Source of the DNA: CANJIV01 sp046330225 | GTDB taxonomy: Bacteria; Actinomycetota; Thermoleophilia; Solirubrobacterales; Solirubrobacteraceae | Assembly (NCBI GenBank): GCA_046330225.1 | Contig: JAXLTD010000007.1 | Span: forward strand, 1-64,000 | Reading direction: 5' to 3' | Length of the DNA: 64,000 bases | Shown here: positions 53,974-62,236 of the stretch, piece by piece | How the letters are laid out: each line of letters starts with the position of its first letter | How positions within the stretch are numbered: position 1 is the first letter of the stretch | Made by a program: the position numbers and the translations under genes | The notes under the pieces: model-generated | What the model was told of the DNA's origin: nothing | The model's database searches: none | Seen by the model: only the letters and a program-made list of their open reading frames with translations

Positions 53974-55154
53974 CGCAGGTCGAGCGCGTACGCGTCGGGG
54001 ATGTGCTGCGGCTGGAGCGCCGGCAGGTCATCGTGGACGTCGCCGCAGAATATGACGAGATCGGCGTGCGCTCCTTCGGCAAGGGCATCTTCCACAAGGA
54101 GCCCGTCGATGGGGCGATCCTCGGCGACAAGCGGGTCTTCCGAATCCAGCCCGGTGATCTGGTCATCAGCAACGTCTTCGCTTGGGAGGGCGCGATAGCA
54201 CTCGCGTCACCGGCCGAGGCAGGCAGGATCGGCTCCCACAGGTTCATGACCTTCGTCCCGCGCGGCGAACGCATCGACACAGCCTGGGCGGCGTGGTACT
54301 TCCAGAGCGAGCCGGGGCTGGAGCTTATTCGCAAGGCGTCACCAGGTTCCGCCGGGCGGAACAAGACGCTCGCCATCAAGCGCTTCGAGGACCTCGTTAT
54401 CCCCCTGCCGCCGGTCGCGGAGCAGCGTCGCACCGCCGCCCGACTCGACCGGGTACGCGACGCCGTCGCAGCGATCAATGATCGCGTGTCGGCGGCGCTA
54501 TCCCACGCAACGCCGCTCCTTGAGAGCTGGCTCGGACAGCAAATCCCCGCGGACGGGGCGATGGTGACACTCGCCGAAGCAGCAGCGGTTGTTCGGGGCC
54601 GCGGACCGCGGTATGAGCCGGGCAGCGGCACGCTCGCCGTCAATCAGGGGTGCGTCCAGTGGGATGGGATCCAACTTCACCGTGCTCGCGAGGTCGACGC
54701 GTCGTGGTGGGCTGGGGTCCCAGTGAGTGGGCGCGTCGCGCTCGGCGATGTTCTCGTGAACTCGACCGGTGAGGGCACGATCGGGCGGGCCGCCATCGCG
54801 ACCGACGACGTCGTCGGACTTCCGTTCGATTCGCACGTGATGGTGGTGCGAACCGATGCCTCGGTCCTGCTCCCTGAGTACCTGACGCTTTACCTGCGGA
54901 GTCCCCAAGGTCAAGACCAGATCATCGCGGCCAAGGGTGCGAACACGACGAAGCAAACGGAACTCGGCAAGGCCAAGCTCGAACGATTCGTCATCCCCGC
55001 GCCCTCCCTTGCGGCACAGAAGGGGCTGGTCACGTCGTTTCGCAATCTGTCAGGTCGTCGTAGCGACCTCAACATGCTCGATGCCGCGCGCGGAGAACGG
55101 CTTGCCGCGATCATGCCCGCGGCAATGAATCAGGAATTTGTGGGGCTCACGTAG
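53970..55154 (+). CDS. hsdS: Type I restriction specificity subunit S
   Basis: A 394-residue HsdS with two target-recognition domains (about 5-150 and 195-345). Each is followed by a helical spacer: VIPLPPVAEQRRTAARLDRVRDAV near 140-165 and a shorter C-terminal one with VIPAPSLAAQKGLVTSF near 345. It sets the bipartite DNA target. The GTG overlaps the hsdM stop. Its end overlaps the convergent JAB gene by 8 bp. The recognition site cannot be read from sequence. Confidence 0.9.
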   Translation: MTQVERVRVGDVLRLERRQVIVDVAAEYDEIGVRSFGKGIFHKEPVDGAILGDKRVFRIQPGDLVISNVFAWEGAIALASPAEAGRIGSHRFMTFVPRGERIDTAWAAWYFQSEPGLELIRKASPGSAGRNKTLAIKRFEDLVIPLPPVAEQRRTAARLDRVRDAVAAINDRVSAALSHATPLLESWLGQQIPADGAMVTLAEAAAVVRGRGPRYEPGSGTLAVNQGCVQWDGIQLHRAREVDASWWAGVPVSGRVALGDVLVNSTGEGTIGRAAIATDDVVGLPFDSHVMVVRTDASVLLPEYLTLYLRSPQGQDQIIAAKGANTTKQTELGKAKLERFVIPAPSLAAQKGLVTSFRNLSGRRSDLNMLDAARGERLAAIMPAAMNQEFVGLT

Positions 55155-55773
55155 CGATCGCCGCCCACCGTCCATCGCCGACCACAACGTGGCCGAGGAA
55201 CCGCAGCCCGACGAGCCGCGCCCCGTCGGCGACCCGACGAGTCGCTGCGATGTCCGCGTCGCTCGGTTTCGGGTCGCCGCATGGGTGATTGTGCGCAATC
55301 GCGAACGCCCGACCGTCCCGTCGTAGCACGGCGTTGAGGATCTCCCGCACGGGCATCAGCGACCGGTCGATCGCCCCGTCGCAGACGACGACGGTCTGCC
55401 GGGGCCGGTTGGCGGGGTCGCAGACAACCACGAGCACCCGCTCACGCCGCAGACCGCCGATCTCGCGGCACGCGATCGCGGCTACGTCGGCTGGCCCGCG
55501 GATCACCTCCGGCGGACGGGGTGCCGCGACGCGCCGGGCGAGCTCCAGCACAGCTGACAGCATGGTGGCGACGTCGGCGGGGACTTCCGCGCGGCCGAGG
55601 GCGCCCGCACCGATCCCCGGCCAGTCGCCGTCAATGTGCCGCGCGATGTCAGCGAGCGTATCCCGATCGACGGTCGCGCCCTGCAGGACCATCGCGAGCA
55701 GCGCCTCGGTGTCGACCTCACGGGCGCCGCCATCGAGGAGACGCTCCAGCGGCACATACACCGGCACAACCAT
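55147..55773 (-). CDS. RadC-like JAB/MPN-domain protein
   Basis: A 208-residue protein with a C-terminal JAB (RadC) domain: VVCDPANRPRQTVVVCDGAID, then AIAHNHPCGDPKPSDADIAATRRV, the metal-binding HNHPxGDPxPSxxD motif. The N-terminal 95 residues are unlike the helix-hairpin-helix of full-length RadC. Start ATG 55773 is 7 bases after TACGCT. RadC-like JAB proteins are common on mobile elements; a role in recombination or defence is unproven. It is the last gene before attR. Confidence 0.82.
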   Translation of the reverse strand: MVVPVYVPLERLLDGGAREVDTEALLAMVLQGATVDRDTLADIARHIDGDWPGIGAGALGRAEVPADVATMLSAVLELARRVAAPRPPEVIRGPADVAAIACREIGGLRRERVLVVVCDPANRPRQTVVVCDGAIDRSLMPVREILNAVLRRDGRAFAIAHNHPCGDPKPSDADIAATRRVADGARLVGLRFLGHVVVGDGRWAAIAT

Positions 55774-55780
55774 GTGATCG

Positions 55781-55786
55781 AGCGTA
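55781..55786 (-). promoter_or_regulatory. Leaderless promoter -10 box (TACGCT)
   Basis: On the minus strand TACGCT, 7 bases, then ATG 55773 of the JAB gene. Confidence 0.58.
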
Positions 55787-55910
55787 TGACCGACAAACAT
55801 CCGCCCGGTACTTTCGACGGCGGATCGGCACAGATCCACGCGCGGCGCGCGCGAGATCACGGCCGCTGCGTCTCACCTCGAGCAGCTGCTTTCCAGTGGT
55901 CCGCGAAGAA

Positions 55911-55931
55911 ATTGGACCCCAATTGGACCCC
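55911..55931 (+). repeat. Right arm-type integrase site pair
   Basis: Two copies of ATTGGACCCC (55911-55920, 55922-55931), 11 bases apart start to start, ending 62 bases before the attR core. Confidence 0.62.
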
Positions 55932-55961
55932 GTCGGCATCGCCCGCTGGAAGCCAGAACGC

Positions 55962-55990
55962 CGTGAGGCCCCATTCCATGGGGCCTCACG
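55962..55990 (-). terminator. Perfect hairpin at the element's right end
   Basis: A 13-bp perfect stem (CGTGAGGCCCCAT / ATGGGGCCTCACG) with a three-base loop, 3 bases from the attR core. It sits just 3' of the tRNA half on the minus strand, as the left hairpin does, so it probably replaces the tRNA terminator carried away by integration. Confidence 0.65.
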
Positions 55991-55993
55991 CTC

Positions 55994-56037
55994 ATCGGGG
56001 AGACAGGATTTGAACCTGCGACCGCCCGGCCCCCAGC
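55994..56037 (-). repeat. attR core: second copy of tRNA-Pro(GGG) 3' half
   Basis: 44 bases identical to 42293-42336. In a single integration the chromosomal 5' half of the tRNA should begin at 56038 on the minus strand. It does not: no CGGGGAG or D arm is found at 56038-56120. Instead another arm-type pair lies 82 bases away, so this core is shared with a second element end. Confidence 0.85.
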
Positions 56038-56119
56038 GCCCCTGGGTGGGTTCCGCTGGGAGCGTGTCCCAGCGTTCATGCGGGGCAGTGTACGCCTGTT
56101 GCCGGTCAGTGCGGCTCAG

Positions 56120-56141
56120 ATTGGACCCCGGATTGGACCCC
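56120..56141 (+). repeat. Third arm-type pair, outside the right repeat
   Basis: Two copies of ATTGGACCCC (56120-56129, 56132-56141), 12 bases start to start and starting 82 bases after the core, exactly the geometry of the left end. The intervening 82 bases also share short blocks with 42337-42418. This is the left end of a related, otherwise lost element. Positions 56142-56368 hold no gene I can support. Confidence 0.65.
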
Positions 56142-56368
56142 GATCGAACGCGTCACGCGCCCCATCGAACGCGGTTGCAGAACGCCGCGGCGCATCGGGC
56201 CCGGCAGGAACCCGCCGGCGCGCGCGGCAAGCGCGGCGAGTCCGCGAGCACCAACCTCCACAAGGTCAGCGAGCGGGTGAGCGTCGGCCGTCACGCCGGC
56301 GGAGCTCTTGCGTCTGCCGGGCATTCCGCCTGGCGCCTTCCGCGCCCCCTTTGCCGACGGAGACTTCG

Positions 56369-56560
56369 TCATCGGCCAGCCCGAGATCCTGGAGCACCGT
56401 GCAGCACCACCGCGCCGACGCTCTCGTCGCGCTCGACCTCAGCGACCATCTGATCGAGTTCCGAAACCAGCTCGAAGGCCATCAGCTGATGTGGCGGGCA
56501 ATCGAGCGTCGCGATGATGACACGCCCCTCCCGCCGGGCCTTCACGTGGACATGGCTCAT
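56369..56560 (-). pseudogene. Enoyl-CoA hydratase N-terminal remnant
   Basis: 63 codons from ATG 56560 match the N-terminus of the enoyl-CoA hydratase/isomerase family (HVKARREGRVIIATLDCPP, then MAFELVSELDQMVAEVERDESVGAVVLHGA). The frame then closes at 56369, before the oxyanion-hole segment; full-length members have about 255 residues. Its stop overlaps an ATG of an 88-codon frame without family likeness. It probably marks chromosome broken by integration or loss of the second element. Confidence 0.6.
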
Positions 56561-56648
56561 CGCGCGAGTATCACGCCCCCGCGCCGAAGGCCGGCATCCG
56601 CCGACGTAGTTGGTCCACGCCCATGCCCAGCCGGGCGTCGGGAGCGAC

Positions 56649-58430
56649 TCATGACGATCGGTGGCTATCAAACGCTTCGACCGCTGCGCGCACGGTCGGG
56701 TAGACGTGCTCGCCGACGGCGTCCATGACGCCGCCCTCCTGGAGTTGGTTCTCCATGCGCGTCTCAAGCCGCGCGAGGGCGAGGACGATCTCGTCGCGCC
56801 GCAGGTCGTCGGCGAGGTCCACGAGGGCTTCCAGCCCGGTGGCGTCGACGTGGGTGATCGCCTCGGCGTCGAGCACGAGCCAGCGGACGGTCGAGGGGGC
56901 GGCGCGGACCGCCTCGCGCACGCGGGCTTTGACGTAGCGGGCGTTCGCGAAGAAGAGGCGGTCGTCGAGCCGGTAGATGACGATGCCCGGAGTGGTCTGC
57001 GCGGAGGGGTGCAGGGACACGTCGGCGTACCGCCCGAGGCGATCGACCCAGCCGAGGACGGCGTCGTGGGGCCGTGCGCTGCGTCTGACGGTGTCGATCA
57101 TCGAGAGGCCGACTGCGACGACGAGCGCCTCGAGGACGCCGAAGAAGACGACGCAGGCGGTCGTGACGGCGGCGATCGCGACCTCGACGGGATCGATGGC
57201 GGCCAGCGCGCGCCAGGCCTGGGGCTCGACGAGTCCGATGGCCGCGACGACGATCACGGCGCCGAGCACCGCTTTGGGGAGGTACTGCACGGGCTCGGTG
57301 AGGAACAGCAGGATGACGGCGACGGTCGCGACGGCGAAGACCCCTGCGATCTGGCTGCGAGCGCCCATGTCGTCGTTCACCGTGGTCCGAGAGCCGCTCG
57401 CACCGATCGGAAAGCCCTGGCTCACGCCGGCTGCGGCGGTCGCAGCGCCCATGGCGAGCAGTTCCTGGGACCCGCGGACGTTCTGGTGGTGCTTCCCGGC
57501 GAACGATCGAGCGGTGAGGATCTCGTCGGCGAAGCAGACGAGAAAGATGCCCAGCGCCGCCGGCACCAGCCGGACCACGTCGGAGAGCGACGGCGTGGGG
57601 ATCTGGAGGCTGGGCAATCCGGCGGGAATGGGGCCGACGACGGCGATGCCGTGCGCCGCGAGATCCAGCGCCCAGGAGAGCGTGATCCCCGCGGCGACGA
57701 CGATCAGCGCGGCGGGGATCTTCGGCACCAGGGTCCGCAGGCCGAGCAGCGTCGCCAGCGCGACGGCGCTGACGGCGACGGTGGCGGCGCTTGCGCTGCC
57801 GAGTTCGGTGATGACCTCCCACAGTTGGGCGAGCGGTTTGCTGGCGCTGACCGACAGGCCGAAGAGCTTTCCGAGCTGGCCGGTGATGAGAACCACCGCG
57901 ACGCCGTGGATGTACCCGATGAGCACCGGGCGGGAGAAGTAGTCCGCGATCCAGCCAAGCCGCAGCACCCAGGCAATCGCAAAGCAGGCGGCGACCAGGA
58001 GCGCCAGCATCGCCGCCAGCTCGGCAGCGTCGGCGGAGCCGGCGACGGCGAGCGGCAAGACCGCGGCGGCGACGAGCGTGGAGATCGAGCCCTCGGGCCC
58101 GACCACGAGCTGCTTGGACGACCCGAGGATCGCGTACACGAGACTCGGAAGCAGGAGGGCGTAGAGGCCGTTCACGGGCGAGACCCCGGCGACTTCGGCG
58201 TACGCCATCGCCGAGGGTATGGCGAGCGCAGCGACCGTCAGTCCGGCGATGGCATCCTTTCTGGCGCTCAGGCCGCGGTAGCGGGAGATCTCCGCGGTAA
58301 CGGGGATCGCGCGCCTGAGCAGCGACTCGTTTGGGGCCGCTTGGAACGGCGATCGGTCTTCGTATGAGGCGTGGGCCGAAGCATCACGGGCCTCGTCCGC
58401 GCTGCTGCCGCTCCGGCTACGTCGCGACAC
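56649..58430 (-). CDS. SulP-family anion permease with STAS domain (second copy)
   Basis: A 593-residue transporter. About 12 helices include AIPSAMAYAEVAGVSPVNGLYALLLP and VGPEGSISTLVAAAVLP. A C-terminal STAS domain follows (LDAEAITHVDATGLEALVDLADD near 520). SulP proteins import sulfate, bicarbonate or other anions. No ATG lies in frame before the first helix; GTG 58430, inside the end of the DUF2254 gene (14-bp overlap), is the best start and fits operon coupling. It pairs with another SulP at 60,449. Confidence 0.85.
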   Translation of the reverse strand: MSRRSRSGSSADEARDASAHASYEDRSPFQAAPNESLLRRAIPVTAEISRYRGLSARKDAIAGLTVAALAIPSAMAYAEVAGVSPVNGLYALLLPSLVYAILGSSKQLVVGPEGSISTLVAAAVLPLAVAGSADAAELAAMLALLVAACFAIAWVLRLGWIADYFSRPVLIGYIHGVAVVLITGQLGKLFGLSVSASKPLAQLWEVITELGSASAATVAVSAVALATLLGLRTLVPKIPAALIVVAAGITLSWALDLAAHGIAVVGPIPAGLPSLQIPTPSLSDVVRLVPAALGIFLVCFADEILTARSFAGKHHQNVRGSQELLAMGAATAAAGVSQGFPIGASGSRTTVNDDMGARSQIAGVFAVATVAVILLFLTEPVQYLPKAVLGAVIVVAAIGLVEPQAWRALAAIDPVEVAIAAVTTACVVFFGVLEALVVAVGLSMIDTVRRSARPHDAVLGWVDRLGRYADVSLHPSAQTTPGIVIYRLDDRLFFANARYVKARVREAVRAAPSTVRWLVLDAEAITHVDATGLEALVDLADDLRRDEIVLALARLETRMENQLQEGGVMDAVGEHVYPTVRAAVEAFDSHRSS

Positions 58431-59697
58431 GGCGCAGGCCCCCGATGCCCTGCGGGTCCTCGATCTGGGCGCTGTCGAGATCGACGCTGTCGCCGAAGTG
58501 CTCATGCACCGTGGCGTCGAGCCGCGCGAGCTCAGCCTCCACCGCCGCCCGGTTCTCGGGGAGCGCCTGCTCGCGAAGGTGAAGAAGGAGCGCGCGGAGT
58601 CGGCGGACGACCTGCAGCGAGCCGCCTCCGTAGCGGCGGATCTCCGTGACGCCGAGTGAGAGGTAGTCCTCCCAGCCGCGCGTCGGGAGCACCACCCGGG
58701 GCGTGCCGTCCGGGTCGCAGAAGACGCCACGCCCGGAGAAGTCGCTGCGGCCGACGGCGAGCAGGAGGTCCTCGATGTAGTCGAGGACCTGGACTGCCGT
58801 GGTCGGGTCGTTCACGGCGGCTGAGAGCGCGCGGTTGGCGATGTCGACCATCCCGCGGACCGCGAACGCGGGATCCTGCTCGATGGTGCGTTCCGTGCCG
58901 AGCGCGATCAGGCCCTCGACGCTGTGGCCGGCGTCGGCTGGTGGCGCCGAGGAGCCGCGGACCTCGGCGAGCGGCGATCCAGGATGGACGAAGTCGCCAA
59001 CGCCGTGACGGAAGACGAGGGTGCACTCGTGTCGCTGCGCCCAGCCCACCAGACCGACCAGCGAGATCGCCTGGATCGTGCCCGTCCGCGTGCTGGCGAT
59101 CGTCTCAATGTCGGCGGGCGCCTGCTCGACGCTCTTTGCGGGCGTGGTGGCCGAGGGCTGTGCCAGCGCGTCAAGCGCCTCCAAGCCGAGTTTGCTGAAC
59201 GTGGCTGCGACGGCCACGGGGCGCAGGCGCTGCAGGATGCGCGAGAGGAACAGCAGGAACAGGACGACCCCGAGCAGCACGAGTCCGGAGACGACGATGA
59301 GGCCCAGGTCGGGGGCCTTGGTCTCTCCGACGCGCCGCAGTAGCGCGAACGAGTAGGCGAACGTGCCGACCAGCACCGCCAGGACGGCCTTCAGCAGCGG
59401 GTCGCGGTACAGGAGCCGCATGTATCGCGCCGAGAACTGACTCGTGGCGGTCTGCACGAGCAGCACGGTCACGGTCACCACGAAGCCGACCAGCCCCACC
59501 ATCGCCCCGAGAATCGCCGAGAGCAGCGAGGTCGCGGTCGATGGCGTGAACGTCAGTGCCGCCGGCATGTCGATGCTCTTCCCGACCCGGTCGACTCCCC
59601 AGGCGAACAGCACCCCGATGAGCGCGCCGAGCAGGGGCACGACCCACAGGCTCTGGCGAATGTCCTCCCGCCGCCGAAATCGCTCTGCCCAGGTCAT
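58417..59697 (-). CDS. DUF2254 membrane protein
   Basis: A 426-residue protein with four helices in the first 170 residues and a soluble C-terminal domain. The signature of DUF2254 is clear (DPAFAVRGMVDIANRALSAAVNDPTTAVQVLDYI, and RHGVGDFVHPGSPLAEV). The function is unknown. It overlaps both neighbours (4 bp upstream, 14 bp downstream) within the SulP operon, which suggests a linked role at the membrane. Confidence 0.82.
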   Translation of the reverse strand: MTWAERFRRREDIRQSLWVVPLLGALIGVLFAWGVDRVGKSIDMPAALTFTPSTATSLLSAILGAMVGLVGFVVTVTVLLVQTATSQFSARYMRLLYRDPLLKAVLAVLVGTFAYSFALLRRVGETKAPDLGLIVVSGLVLLGVVLFLLFLSRILQRLRPVAVAATFSKLGLEALDALAQPSATTPAKSVEQAPADIETIASTRTGTIQAISLVGLVGWAQRHECTLVFRHGVGDFVHPGSPLAEVRGSSAPPADAGHSVEGLIALGTERTIEQDPAFAVRGMVDIANRALSAAVNDPTTAVQVLDYIEDLLLAVGRSDFSGRGVFCDPDGTPRVVLPTRGWEDYLSLGVTEIRRYGGGSLQVVRRLRALLLHLREQALPENRAAVEAELARLDATVHEHFGDSVDLDSAQIEDPQGIGGLRRVAT

Positions 59698-60452
59698 GCG
59701 GCCGACCTCCCTGACGACGAGGCATCCCGGGCGCCCGGCCCGCGGTCGGGTGCCCGCCGCAATCCGGCGATGAGGATGTACACGCTCACGCCCAGCACCC
59801 AGAGCGGGAACGCCAGCGCGATCCAGTGGAAGAAGCTGACCGTCACGAGGATCAGCATCCCGGCGAGAAAGCCGGTCAGGACGAGCCACCGAGGTGCCAG
59901 CCCGGTGCGGAAGAGGATCGTCGACCCGGCGAGCGTGAACACGGCAGCCATCCGCATCGTGTAGAGGTTCATCAGCTCCTCGGTGACGCGCTGCCCGACG
60001 GCCCACGAGCCCGAGTCGACCAGGTCGCTGCCGTGCGTTCCGGCGTTGTCGACCAGTCCCGCCGCGAGCGCCGCCGTGACGAAGAGCATCGCCACGAAGA
60101 GCAGCCCGCTGCCCAGGAAGGCGGTCGCGAAGAACCGGTCCTCTGCTTCGCCGAAGCGAGCGCGCAGCACGCCGACGAACCACAGGAAGGCGATGCCCGC
60201 GAACGGAACCAGGTCGAGCGCGAACGTCACGGCGTCACGCTGAGCGGGGTCGGTCAGCAACTGCTCCGCGTCAGCGGGGTCGGGCGGCACCGCCGTTCGG
60301 ACGAGGATCACGGCGACGGCGAAGAGGACGGAGAACGCGATGCCCGCGACCGCGGCCGCGCGCGGCGTCCTGATCGCTTCGCCGACCCTCGTCTGGTCGC
60401 TGGTCGCCCGCACGGGCGCAACCGGGGGGTCGCTCGGGTCTGGTCGGGTCAT
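59694..60452 (-). CDS. Integral membrane protein of unknown function
   Basis: A 252-residue protein with about six predicted helices (starting near residues 34, 74, 112, 163, 186, 209). The stretch LYTMRMAAVFTLAGSTILFRTG is conserved-looking in small actinobacterial membrane proteins. I do not recognise a function. It overlaps the DUF2254 gene by 4 bp (ATGA) and the first SulP gene by 4 bp. Confidence 0.65.
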   Translation of the reverse strand: MTRPDPSDPPVAPVRATSDQTRVGEAIRTPRAAAVAGIAFSVLFAVAVILVRTAVPPDPADAEQLLTDPAQRDAVTFALDLVPFAGIAFLWFVGVLRARFGEAEDRFFATAFLGSGLLFVAMLFVTAALAAGLVDNAGTHGSDLVDSGSWAVGQRVTEELMNLYTMRMAAVFTLAGSTILFRTGLAPRWLVLTGFLAGMLILVTVSFFHWIALAFPLWVLGVSVYILIAGLRRAPDRGPGARDASSSGRSAA

Positions 60453-62236
60453 GGGGCGCTGTCCTCGATCGGGGCGGTAGAGATGGTCGCCGGCCCTGCG
60501 ACTGCGTCCCGGGCCGGAGCGTGGGCTGAGCCGCTCTGCAGTGCCCGCGCGGCGGCGTCGATCGTCGGGAAGACGTGATCGGCGCCCAGCTCGTCGAGCA
60601 GGCCGCTGATGCGCGCGAAGTTCAGCACCGGCGCGTGCACGTCGGCGATCGCGACGTCGGTTCCCGCTCGCCGCAGCTTGCCGACGAGCGTGACGAGCAT
60701 GTCCGCGCTGGTGATGTCCAGAGAGTCCTGCAGGGCGGCGTCGAGCACGAGGTTCCGCGGTGGCCGGTCCTGCGCCTTGACGATCTCCTCGATGTCGGCG
60801 CGGACCGTGAGCGCGTTCGCGTAGTAGATGGGTGCGTCGACGCGGACGATGAGCAGACCATCGATCGGCACCGCCTCCGGATGCCGCTCGAGCTCGACGT
60901 ACCTTCCCGGGACGTCGGGGTCGCGGCCGAGCGTCGCCACATGCGGCCGGCTCGAGCGGTAGAGCACGAGCAGCACCGACGCGACGAGCCCGATGATCAT
61001 GCCGGGCAGCACGTCGATGAGCACGACCCCGGCGAAGCTGAGCCACGCCAGCCAGAACTCCGTCCGCGAGACCGCCCGCACCGCCAGGAGCTTGCGGGCG
61101 ACGAGGATGTGCCACAGCGCGTGGATGATCAGCGCAGCGAGCACCGCCTCCGGCAGCGACTTGAAGAGCGGCGTGAGGAGGACGACCGTGACGATCGTCG
61201 CGCCCCAAGCGGCGAGGTTGGCGACCTGCGAGCGAGCGCCTGCGCCCTCCTTGACGGCAGAGGCCGACATGCTGCCGGCGGCGATGAGCCCGCCGAGCAG
61301 CCCGCTCAGGAGGTTCGCCGCGCCGTGGGCGTTCAGTTCCTGATCGGCGTCGATCTCGTACCCGTGCCGGTCCGCGAACTCGTGCGCGACGCCGAGCGCC
61401 TCGCTGTAGGCGACGAGGACGATCCCGATCGCCGACGGGACGAGCGTCAGCCACGTCGCGGCAGGCACGTCCGGCCACGCGGGCGTGGGAAGGCCCTGCG
61501 GCAGCGTGCCGGTGACGGCGACGCCATGATCTCCGGAGAGGTCCAGCGCCGAGCTCACGGCGATCGACCCGAACAGGACGATCAGCCCGGTCGGCAGCGA
61601 CCTGGAGATCCGGGGGAGACCGAACAGCAGCAGCAGTGCCGCGACGGAGACGAGCACGGTCGCGGTGTTGACCTCCGGCAGTTCCCGCACGACGTGCACG
61701 AACTTCTCGACCGTGTTGCCCTCGCCCTTGGAGACGCCGAACAGCTTGTTCAGCTGCCCGACGGCGACGAACAGCGCGAGGCCGAGGATGAAGCCGTCCA
61801 TCACCGGCTTGGAGAGGAACTGGGTGATGAAGCCGAGCCGGGCGGCGCCGGCGATGAAGAACAGCGCGGCGACCACCAGTACGAGGGCGCTCGCGGTCGG
61901 GCCGTACGAGTCGTCCCCCGAGGCGACTCCCACGCTGAGCACGGTCGCGGCGAGCAGCGCCGCGGTGGCTGACGTCGGGCCGACCGCGAGGTGGCGAGAG
62001 GTCCCGAACAGCGCGTAAACGAGCAGCGAGGCGACCAGTGTGTACAGCCCCGCCTGGGCCGGGATCCCGGCGATGCCCGCATAGGCCATCGCCTCCGGGA
62101 CCAGCAGACCCCACAGCGTGAGGCCGGCGATCACGTCCGGGCGCAGCCAGCGACGGTCGTAGGCCGGCAGCCACGACACCACCGGGACGAGATGCCGGAG
62201 CGTTCGCCTGCCTGCCGGGGTCGCGAGGCGGCGCAT
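60449..62236 (-). CDS. SulP-family anion permease with STAS domain (first copy)
   Basis: A 595-residue transporter. Helical core motifs are GLLVPEAMAYAGIAGIPAQAGLYT and VGPTSATAALLAATVLS; a STAS domain follows near residues 430-560 (LDAALQDSLDITSADMLVTLVGKL). It differs clearly from the second copy, so this is a pair of divergent paralogues and not a recent duplication. Its ATG overlaps the DedA stop by one base. The anion may be sulfate or bicarbonate. Confidence 0.87.
   Translation of the reverse strand: MRRLATPAGRRTLRHLVPVVSWLPAYDRRWLRPDVIAGLTLWGLLVPEAMAYAGIAGIPAQAGLYTLVASLLVYALFGTSRHLAVGPTSATAALLAATVLSVGVASGDDSYGPTASALVLVVAALFFIAGAARLGFITQFLSKPVMDGFILGLALFVAVGQLNKLFGVSKGEGNTVEKFVHVVRELPEVNTATVLVSVAALLLLFGLPRISRSLPTGLIVLFGSIAVSSALDLSGDHGVAVTGTLPQGLPTPAWPDVPAATWLTLVPSAIGIVLVAYSEALGVAHEFADRHGYEIDADQELNAHGAANLLSGLLGGLIAAGSMSASAVKEGAGARSQVANLAAWGATIVTVVLLTPLFKSLPEAVLAALIIHALWHILVARKLLAVRAVSRTEFWLAWLSFAGVVLIDVLPGMIIGLVASVLLVLYRSSRPHVATLGRDPDVPGRYVELERHPEAVPIDGLLIVRVDAPIYYANALTVRADIEEIVKAQDRPPRNLVLDAALQDSLDITSADMLVTLVGKLRRAGTDVAIADVHAPVLNFARISGLLDELGADHVFPTIDAAARALQSGSAHAPARDAVAGPATISTAPIEDSAP

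Larger units (their letters stand above)
42293..56037. mobile_element. tRNA-Pro-integrated genomic island with defence cargo
   Basis: The element is bounded by perfect 44-bp repeats of a tRNA-Pro 3' half. It encodes a tyrosine integrase and an excisionase and has paired ATTGGACCCC repeats inside both ends (42419-42440, 55911-55931). Cargo: DUF488 pair, DUF262-HNH-AlbA_2 protein, XRE regulator, type I restriction system with AbiE inserted, and a JAB protein. No replication, relaxase or capsid gene is recognised, so it is probably an integrative element mobilised by helpers or a trimmed ICE. Confidence 0.85.

Noticed and set aside
55147..55773. JAB protein as the Cap3 deconjugase of a CBASS system
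   Set aside because: No nucleotide cyclase, E1/E2-like protein or effector is nearby. The motif is of the RadC type.
55994..56037. Complete tRNA-Pro gene at the island ends
   Set aside because: Only the anticodon loop to 3' end is present in both copies. The 5' acceptor strand and D arm are not found next to either.
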